From the NCBI GenBank assembly GCA_024643945.1, contig JAHELX010000131.1, positions 1 through 11,777 on the forward strand: a stretch of DNA of 11,777 bases, written 5' to 3'. The stretch comes from Anaerolineales bacterium (lineage in GTDB: Bacteria > Chloroflexota > Anaerolineae > 4572-78 > NAK82). Of this stretch, positions 7,495-11,777 are shown in pieces. The notes beneath the pieces were generated by a model. The model was not told the origin of the DNA. It worked only from the letters and a program-made list of their open reading frames with translations, and ran no database searches. Positions within the stretch are counted from its first letter, which is position 1. Every line of letters starts with the position of its first letter. The translations under genes and the position numbers were made by a program.

Positions 7495-8505
7495 CTACTT
7501 GAACAGGTCGGGGTAAAGGGCATGGGCTACAGCCTCCAAACCCTCGGCTAGACGCGGGCCTGGCCGGGAGACGATGTCACCATCGATCAGGTGGACGCGT
7601 CCTTCCCTCACAGCCTCAATCTGATCCCAGCCAGGGCGTTGGATTACCTGGTCGGGATTCAGTTTATCGCCGTGAGTGTCCGGGCCCAGGATTACAGCCG
7701 GATTGCGTTTGACCACTTCCTCCGTGCTGACTTGGGGGTAATCCTGGGTCACATCGGCGAAGATGTTGACCCCACCCGCCAGTTCAATTGCCTGTCCTGC
7801 GAAGGTGGACGGCCCCGCCGTCATCAGTGGTTCATCCCAAACTTCCCAAAATACAGGCAGACGCTCTTCTGGCGGAACCGCCGCGACGACGGTTGTGACC
7901 GTCTCTACGCGCTTCTGCATTTCCGATACCACCTGGGTGGCTTCTTCCTGGTGGCCTGTCAGTCGCCCTACCTGTTCGATGTTGGCGTATACGTCGTCGA
8001 AGGTATTGGCCGTCAGCGCTGCAACCGGGATACCAACTTGTTCCAGAGCCTCGATCACCGGCCGCTGACTTTCGCCAATGGCGAGAACCAGGTCCGGCTC
8101 CAGAGCAACGACGGTTTCCACGCTGATGGTGTCGGCCGAAAAACCGCCCACTTGCTCCCGGGTTTGGGCTTCAGGTGGGTAGTTGCAGTACTTGGTGACA
8201 CCTACGACCTGGTCACCAGCGCCGACCGCAAAGAGAATCTCAGTGTTGGACGGGGCCAGCGAGACGATGCGACTGGGGACAGCCTTTAGAGTTACCTCCC
8301 GCCCCAGGCCATCACTCAGCGTGAGAGGAAAGGCGGCGAGAGTCACTGTGGGGGGGGACGAAGTCGGTGTGGGCGGGATAGGTGTGGCGATTGATAGCGC
8401 CCCTGCTGGCTCTGGCCTCGCAGCCGATCCGCACGCTACAAGCGTGACGGCGGCGAGAAGTCCCATCAGGACAAGGATTGCGGTCATTGCGGTTGAGCGT
8501 TTCAT
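7495..8505 (-). CDS. btuF: BtuF-type cobalamin-binding lipoprotein
   Basis: This 336-residue extracytoplasmic binding protein of the BtuFCD importer carries a lipoprotein signal peptide: MKR, hydrophobic core about 7-22, lipobox LVAC with the lipidated Cys25. A proline/threonine-rich tether follows (PIPPTPTSSPP, about 42-52), then the helical-backbone binding domain, starting near DGLGREV and RIVSLAPSNTEILFAVG. The N- and C-terminal lobes are joined by the long helix near VYANIEQVGRL. Anchoring by a lipid fits a single-membrane cell. It is the first gene after the cobalamin riboswitch and so the most directly controlled. AGGGAGG (8515-8521) is the ribosome site, 9 bases before ATG 8505. It is a paralogue of the signal-less protein at 2377-3156. 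Confidence 0.93.
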   Translation of the reverse strand: MKRSTAMTAILVLMGLLAAVTLVACGSAARPEPAGALSIATPIPPTPTSSPPTVTLAAFPLTLSDGLGREVTLKAVPSRIVSLAPSNTEILFAVGAGDQVVGVTKYCNYPPEAQTREQVGGFSADTISVETVVALEPDLVLAIGESQRPVIEALEQVGIPVAALTANTFDDVYANIEQVGRLTGHQEEATQVVSEMQKRVETVTTVVAAVPPEERLPVFWEVWDEPLMTAGPSTFAGQAIELAGGVNIFADVTQDYPQVSTEEVVKRNPAVILGPDTHGDKLNPDQVIQRPGWDQIEAVREGRVHLIDGDIVSRPGPRLAEGLEAVAHALYPDLFK

Positions 8506-8522
8506 CAGGGCAAACCTCCCTG
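8506..8522 (-). promoter_or_regulatory. Ribosome-binding site of btuF inside a small hairpin
   Basis: The 17 bases before the btuF start form CAGGG-loop-CCCTG (8506-8510 with 8518-8522, loop 7). The Shine-Dalgarno AGGGAGG (8515-8521) is half in the stem and half in the loop. This could dampen translation initiation. The stem is only 5 bp, so the effect may be slight. Confidence 0.4.
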
Positions 8523-8638
8523 TTTTTTTAAGCGTGAAGGTGAAATAAAAGGAAGCTTTTCATACAGATGACCGGATGTGATATGTTGCCGATCATCGAT
8601 CCAGGTTGCAGCCATTGTCGAACTATCACCGGCCATCC

Positions 8639-8673
8639 AAAAAAGAAGCCCGACCTTGCCAGATAAGGTCGGG
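8639..8673 (-). terminator. Rho-independent terminator of the riboswitch expression platform
   Basis: On the minus strand, CCCGACCTT (8673-8665) and AAGGTCGGG (8657-8649) form a perfect 9-bp stem with a 7-base loop, followed by CTTCTTTTTT. This is a textbook intrinsic terminator, lying between the cobalamin riboswitch and btuF. It fits a switch that ends transcription when B12 is bound. A 7-bp hairpin just upstream (8685-8691 with 8704-8710) may belong to the same platform. Confidence 0.88.
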
Positions 8674-8763
8674 TAGCAAACGGAACCCCCTTGCCGATTG
8701 GCCAGGGGGTGTTTCAGGGCGCACGAATCACGCTCCCATCCCCCTTCCGCGAGGTTGTGTGGA

Positions 8764-8978
8764 GCCGATAGAGGCGGGCGTCCTGGCTTGGCCACAAGTC
8801 AGTAGCCAGAAGTCAGTAGTCAGAGGTAGTCTTTCCCCGACTACTGTCTACTGTCCACTGCCTAATGACCTTACAGTTGCGGGACAGCGCCGGACTTCAC
8901 CTGCACCGCATCAGTGCAGGTGTCACCGGCTTCGCCTTTAAGCCTTGGCATCCGGGCCTGAAGGCACCTCTACCAGGC
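8764..8978 (-). ncRNA. Cobalamin (B12) riboswitch
   Basis: The aptamer is read on the minus strand. Conserved parts in order are: P1 5' strand GGTAGAGG (8974-8967) followed by TGCC; P5 strands GCCGG (8930-8926) and CCGGC (8893-8889); the hallmark GCTGTCCCGCAACTGT (8888-8873); and a B12 box, AAGCCAGGACGCCCGCCT (8789-8772). The P1 3' strand CCTCTATC (8774-8767) pairs with the 5' strand using one G-U. Two features are unusual: a perfect 9-bp hairpin inserted in loop L5 (8898-8922), and a peripheral arm (8791-8870) made of 7-base repeats. It precedes btuF and the terminator, so it should repress the btuFCD-ferredoxin-cobO-cbiA operon when B12 is plentiful. Class is secure; direction of control is inferred from the terminator. 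Confidence 0.95.
8797..8859. repeat. Heptad repeats forming the peripheral arm of the riboswitch
   Basis: On the plus strand, a 14-base unit, AGTCAGTAGCCAGA (8797-8810), is repeated with one change at 8811-8824. Three 7-mers on the other side (GACTACT, GTCTACT, GTCCACT; 8839-8859) are close to its reverse complement. GTAGTC (8826-8831) and GACTAC (8839-8844) close the central hairpin over a 7-base loop. The whole is an inverted array of degenerate heptads lying inside the riboswitch between the ACTGT core and the B12 box, where other cobalamin riboswitches carry optional stems. Confidence 0.75.
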
Positions 8979-8998
8979 ATATTCACTTGGTGGCTAAC

Positions 8999-9026
8999 AT
9001 TATATTGAGCCCGCGCAGAAAAGCAA
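8999..9026 (-). promoter_or_regulatory. Candidate promoter of the cobalamin operon
   Basis: On the minus strand, a perfect TATAAT lies at 9004-8999, with TTGCTT at 9026-9021 as a weak -35 box and a 16-base spacer. It begins about 20 bases before the riboswitch P1 stem, the right distance for the transcript start. The rest of 8506-9044 is accounted for by the riboswitch, terminator and leader; no gene is seen there. Confidence 0.6.
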
Positions 9027-9044
9027 ATTTCCTTTCACAGAGCC

Positions 9045-9875
9045 CTAAGCCAATTTGAGGCTCTTGAACGATTCCACCTGCCCTCTAATGGCACGCTCAG
9101 TGGGCAAGCGTTCAATGGACGATGCGCCAAAGAAACCGGCAATGCCGGGCATACTGGCCAGAGCCTTGCCGACGTTTTCAGGCTCGTCGAATGGGCCGCC
9201 GTGACAGATGACCATGATGTCTGGATTAGCTTTACGCCCCGCATTGGCCATCGCCAGTACACGCTCGATCGCTTCGTCCAGGCTGAAGGCAACAGCCGCC
9301 CCGATGCTGCCGGCGGTGGTCAAACCTACGTGCCCGACCAGCATGTCGGCACCGGCCCTGGCCATGGCTTCGGCCTGGTCGGGGTCGAAGACATAAGGCG
9401 AGCAGAACATATCCAGTTCGTGGGCCAGCCGTATCATCTCCACCTCTTTGTCATAGCCCATGCCTGTGCCTTCCAGGTTGGCGCGGAAATTGCCATCAAT
9501 CAGCCCCACTGTGGGGAAGTTCTGCACGCCGGAGAATCCTATCTCTTTCAACTGCTTGAGAAAAACGGGCATCAGGCGGAAGGGGTCGGTGCCACACACA
9601 CCAGCCAGCACTGGAGTGTCTTTCACTACGGGCAGCACTTCGGACGCCATCTCCACCACAATGCCGTTGGCATCGCCGTAAGGCATCAGACCGGCCAGTG
9701 AGCCGCGCCCCGCCATGCGATAGCGCCCGGAGTTGTAGATGATGATCAAGTCAGCGCCGCCGGCCTCAGCGAACTTGGCCGAGATGCCAGTACCCGCGCC
9801 GCAGCCAACAATTGGCCTGCCGGCTGCAACCTGCGCTTTCAACCTTTTGAGAATTTCATCGCGCGGGATTGCCAT
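9045..9875 (-). CDS. TIM-barrel protein of the PEP-hydrolase-like / Tm-1 C-terminal family
   Basis: This 276-residue protein is one phosphoenolpyruvate-hydrolase-like TIM barrel, related to the isocitrate lyase/PEP mutase superfamily. Conserved stretches are [20 protein letters not shown] (about 22-41), [35 protein letters not shown] and CHGGPF near the end. The start at 9875 is supported by AGGAGG (9885-9890) 9 bases upstream; the longer in-frame ATG at 9947 lies inside the preceding gene. It follows the Tm-1-like ATP-binding gene by 13 bases. In plants the same two domains are fused in this order in the Tm-1 protein, so the two products are expected to work together. The bacterial reaction is not established, and no substrate can be read from the sequence. 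Confidence 0.85.
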   Translation of the reverse strand: MAIPRDEILKRLKAQVAAGRPIVGCGAGTGISAKFAEAGGADLIIIYNSGRYRMAGRGSLAGLMPYGDANGIVVEMASEVLPVVKDTPVLAGVCGTDPFRLMPVFLKQLKEIGFSGVQNFPTVGLIDGNFRANLEGTGMGYDKEVEMIRLAHELDMFCSPYVFDPDQAEAMARAGADMLVGHVGLTTAGSIGAAVAFSLDEAIERVLAMANAGRKANPDIMVICHGGPFDEPENVGKALASMPGIAGFFGASSIERLPTERAIRGQVESFKSLKLA

Positions 9876-9888
9876 GATGTGTCGCCTC

Positions 9889-10881
9889 CTACTTTTGCAA
9901 CATATCCAACAGAGTTTCGGCCACTTTGTCGGCAAATTCCGGATCATTGACGTTGTGGTCCATCTCGATCACCGGGATACCTGGCTTGAGATTTTTCTTG
10001 ATGGCGTCGTAACACGCCTGGTCCGCCTCGGGATCCCAAAAATCACCCCCTTTGCTGTCCAGCATCGAGACACCCTTGAGCGGCAGCAGAATGGCAACCG
10101 GCGCCGTAGCTGCGTTAGCGGCTGCGGCGATCATCTCGCCAATTCGGATGTTCTCCTCAACGTTGGTCCGTAACAAGGTGACGTTGGGGTTCCATTCATA
10201 GAGATTGCGGTTCTTATACTTTTCGGGAACGGTGTCAATACCCCAAAAATTGGCCATGTCGACGCAGCCGGGCACCAGGACAGCCGGTATGCCCGCCCGT
10301 GAGGCCGCCATACACCGATCTGGCCCTGCGTTGAGCACGCCGCCGCAAACTTCGTCCGCCAACTCGGTAGTGGTGATGTCCATGGATCCCACGATGTAGC
10401 CGTCGGTGATCAGGCTCTCCATCGTCTTACCGCCGGTGCCGGTGGCGTGAAAGACCAACACCTCGTAGCCCTTCTCCTCCATAACACCGCGTGCCCGATC
10501 CACGGCTTGCGTCGTGTTGCCAAACATCGAAGCTGTAATCAGTGGCTTTTCCTGACCAGAGGCCGCAGGCGATTCTACCTTCACCATCCCGGCAATGGCT
10601 CCCGCCGCATTGCTGTAGATGGTGCGGCTGATGCGATTGATCCCGGCTACATCTACGATAGAGGGGATAAAGGTGATGTCTTTCGTCCCGGCGAAGGCGC
10701 TGACGTCACCCCCACCTACAGTGGAAACCATTACCTTGGGCACACCGATCGGTAGGGTGCGCATCCCAGTCGTGGCGATGGAGGTCCCCCCGCTGCCTCC
10801 CATGCCGAGGATCCCATGAAGCTTGCCCTCGTCGTACAGCTTGCGGACGATGGCTGCAACCCCGGTCGCCATCGTCTTCAT
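9889..10881 (-). CDS. Tm-1-like ATP-binding (UPF0261) protein, downstream part after an in-frame stop
   Basis: This open frame of 330 residues covers most of the UPF0261/Tm-1-like ATP-binding family. Family motifs are [19 protein letters not shown] (about 23-41), [54 protein letters not shown] and [10 protein letters not shown]. Proteins of this family are usually about 400 residues and begin with a Rossmann-like segment that is missing here. That segment is encoded directly upstream in the same frame (10936-11103) but cut off by TGA. Reinitiation at ATG 10881 has no good ribosome site (upstream bases are GAACACAAAGACCAGGCG), so real expression from here is doubtful. It is followed by the TIM-barrel gene after 13 bases. 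Function is unknown in bacteria. Confidence 0.75.
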   Translation of the reverse strand: MKTMATGVAAIVRKLYDEGKLHGILGMGGSGGTSIATTGMRTLPIGVPKVMVSTVGGGDVSAFAGTKDITFIPSIVDVAGINRISRTIYSNAAGAIAGMVKVESPAASGQEKPLITASMFGNTTQAVDRARGVMEEKGYEVLVFHATGTGGKTMESLITDGYIVGSMDITTTELADEVCGGVLNAGPDRCMAASRAGIPAVLVPGCVDMANFWGIDTVPEKYKNRNLYEWNPNVTLLRTNVEENIRIGEMIAAAANAATAPVAILLPLKGVSMLDSKGGDFWDPEADQACYDAIKKNLKPGIPVIEMDHNVNDPEFADKVAETLLDMLQK

Positions 10882-10935
10882 CGCCTGGTCTTTGTGTTCG
10901 CCAGTGCGCAGATGGGCCAGGTCGCCGCCACCCGC

Positions 10936-11103
10936 TCAGGCAACCTCCTCTCGTCCAATATCGGATTCAAAAACTGGCTCGCCCAGAACCCCAAAATCAA
11001 TCACCAGGGTTTTGAGCCCTTGCTGTTCGATGAGATCCTTGACGAAGGCAAACTCCTTGCCCTTTGTGTCCAGGGCACCTATAAGAACGACTGTTTTTGC
11101 CAT
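10936..11103 (-). pseudogene. N-terminal 55 codons of the Tm-1-like gene, ended by an in-frame TGA
   Basis: From ATG 11103, with AAGGAG (11112-11117) 8 bases before it, the frame encodes the normal family N-terminus (MAKTVVLIGALDTKGKEF, then VIDFGVLGEPVF and REEVA). It then meets TGA at 10938-10936, codon 56. The same frame continues without further stops as AGGGDLAHLR and on into the family core to 9889, for 404 sense codons in all. There is no frameshift, only one stop codon. This is either a nonsense mutation (for example CGA to TGA), a base error in the sequence, or, less likely, a readthrough site. Taken together, 9889-11103 should be viewed as one interrupted gene. Confidence 0.8.
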
Positions 11104-11129
11104 ATCACGATCTCCTTTCCGTCGCCTGG

Positions 11130-11149
11130 GCGGATAGAACCTTATCCGC
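11130..11149 (-). other. Small hairpin between the redoxin and Tm-1-like genes
   Basis: GCGGATA (11130-11136) and TATCCGC (11143-11149) form a perfect 7-bp stem with a 6-base loop, touching the redoxin stop codon. No T-run follows, so it is not a standard terminator. It may protect or attenuate the transcript between the two genes. Confidence 0.4.
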
Positions 11150-11682
11150 TACTTCCACTTAACAGTGCAGCCCACAGGTGGGGTCTCAACTTTCGGCGGG
11201 GCCTGGCCGGCCAGCACCGCGTCGAGGGCCTGGCGCAGGTAGTGACTCTGGACAGCTTTGGGGTCATCATAGTTGTCGTCAATCGCGCCGTGGTAGCGCA
11301 ATATCCCCCCCTTGTCAAAGAGAAAGACTTCCGGTGTGCGTTCAGCGCCATAAGCGCGTGCTGTCTCTTGCGTTTCGTCGTGGAGGTAGGGGAAGTTGAA
11401 ACCCTTCTCGCGCGCACGCTCTTTCATCTTGGGCAAGCTGTCGTCTGGATATCTCCGGGCGTCGTTGGCGTTAATGGCGATCAATTGCACCCCTTTGTCG
11501 GCGTAATCGGCCTGAATCTGGACCATGCGGTCTTCCCAGGCACGCACGTACGGGCAATGGTTGCAACTGAAGATGACGGCTACGGCTTCTTTGTCGGCAT
11601 GGTCGGCCAGGGCGTGTTGTTTATCGTCCACGCCGGGCAGGGTAAAGGGGATGGCTCGGTCGCCGGGTTTGAGATTGGCCAT
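11149..11682 (-). CDS. Thioredoxin-like redoxin (AhpC/TSA-type)
   Basis: This 177-residue cytosolic thioredoxin-fold protein has no signal peptide. It has the family N-terminal PGDRAIPFTLPGVDD, the active-site pair C40-N-H-C43 (FSCNHCPYV), the cis-proline segment RTPEVFLF (P117), and a C-terminal cysteine in PVGCTVKW (C172) that is also usual in this subgroup. Such proteins carry out thiol-disulfide exchange or peroxide reduction; the partner is unknown. GGGAGGA (11691-11697) lies 8 bases before ATG 11682. It is 45 bases upstream of the Tm-1-like gene on the same strand and may share its transcript. It has no evident link with the cobalamin genes. Confidence 0.88.
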   Translation of the reverse strand: MANLKPGDRAIPFTLPGVDDKQHALADHADKEAVAVIFSCNHCPYVRAWEDRMVQIQADYADKGVQLIAINANDARRYPDDSLPKMKERAREKGFNFPYLHDETQETARAYGAERTPEVFLFDKGGILRYHGAIDDNYDDPKAVQSHYLRQALDAVLAGQAPPKVETPPVGCTVKWK

Positions 11683-11716
11683 TGTGCTGTTCCTCCCTTC
11701 TGGAGTAAGTTCGATT

Positions 11717-11727
11717 CACATAATGTG
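11717..11727. other. Perfect 5-1-5 palindrome upstream of the redoxin gene
   Basis: CACATAATGTG is a perfect inverted repeat with a one-base centre, 35 bases before the redoxin start and abutting the heptad repeat. It could be an operator or part of a promoter (minus strand CATTATGTG). The evidence is only the symmetry. Confidence 0.3.
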
Positions 11728-11777
11728 CGTAAAGCGTAAAACGTGAAACGTAAAGCGTAAAACGTGAAACGTAAAAC
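11728..11777. repeat. Heptanucleotide tandem repeat with a 21-base higher-order unit
   Basis: Seven consecutive 7-mers of the form CGTRAAR run to the window end: CGTAAAG, CGTAAAA, CGTGAAA, then the same three again, then CGTAAAA. The 21-base unit at 11728-11748 is repeated exactly at 11749-11769. The array continues beyond the window. It lies upstream of the redoxin gene and encodes nothing. The units are contiguous with no spacers, so it is a short tandemly repeated repetitive (STRR-type) sequence. Confidence 0.9.

Noticed and set aside
5648..8505. The btuFCD-like genes as an iron-siderophore importer.
   Set aside because: The protein family allows it, but the cobalamin riboswitch directly upstream and the cobalamin genes directly downstream favour corrinoid uptake.
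8505..8795. A 96-codon minus-strand open frame upstream of btuF.
   Set aside because: It lies across the riboswitch B12 box, the terminator and the leader, and its translation resembles no family. It is a by-product of structured RNA sequence.
9876..9947. A longer start (ATG 9947) for the TIM-barrel protein.
   Set aside because: The extra 24 residues are read from the end of the preceding gene in another frame, look unlike the family, and the strong AGGAGG site points to ATG 9875.
10936..10938. The TGA in the Tm-1-like gene as a selenocysteine codon.
   Set aside because: No SECIS-like hairpin is apparent directly after it, no redox motif surrounds it, and I know of no selenoprotein in this family. 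A nonsense change or base error is simpler.
11728..11777. The repeats at the right end as a CRISPR array.
   Set aside because: The 7- and 21-base units are contiguous with no unique spacers, and no cas gene is nearby.

Overview
The window reads as a high-GC bacterial chromosome segment, most likely from a Chloroflexota (Anaerolineae/Caldilineae-like) or similar environmental lineage. That assignment is an inference. It rests on the gene complement, a lipoprotein-type ABC binding protein that fits a single-membrane cell, and short heptanucleotide tandem repeats in intergenic spaces. No rRNA or marker gene is present to confirm it.

Layout: almost everything is on the minus strand, so transcription runs right to left. 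From the right end: a heptad tandem repeat (11728-11777); a thioredoxin-like redoxin (11149-11682); a gene of the Tm-1-like/UPF0261 family broken by an in-frame TGA at codon 56 (11103 to 9889); and its TIM-barrel partner (9045-9875). A promoter candidate (8999-9026) and a clear cobalamin riboswitch (8764-8978) follow, with a rho-independent terminator (8639-8673) downstream. Together these control a long cobalamin run: btuF lipoprotein, btuC permease, btuD ATPase, a thioredoxin-like [2Fe-2S] ferredoxin, cobO adenosyltransferase, cbiA/cobB a,c-diamide synthase, a second BtuF-like protein without a signal peptide, and a PduX-like GHMP kinase. The left end holds the first 203 codons of cobT, also on the minus strand.

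The minus-strand run is interrupted by a plus-strand vapBC toxin-antitoxin pair (712-1388) between the pduX-like gene and cobT. The pduX-like reading frame has no stop before vapC and runs 141 bases into it on the opposite strand.

How the genes fit together: B12 or a corrinoid is sensed by the riboswitch. BtuFCD imports corrinoid. CbiA amidates the ring, CobO adenosylates the cobalt (the ferredoxin is a plausible Co(II) reductant), PduX makes L-threonine phosphate for the aminopropanol linker, and CobT activates the lower ligand base. The set is a mixed uptake and late-biosynthesis locus. CobD, CobU, CobS and CobQ/CbiP are not in the window.

The most unusual points are: a riboswitch whose peripheral arm is built of 7-nt repeats and whose P5 loop carries an extra 9-bp hairpin; three separate heptad-repeat loci; a signal-less paralogue of BtuF inside the biosynthetic operon; a two-gene version of the plant Tm-1 architecture with a nonsense codon in the first gene; and a 22-bp perfect inverted repeat between cbiA and cobO.
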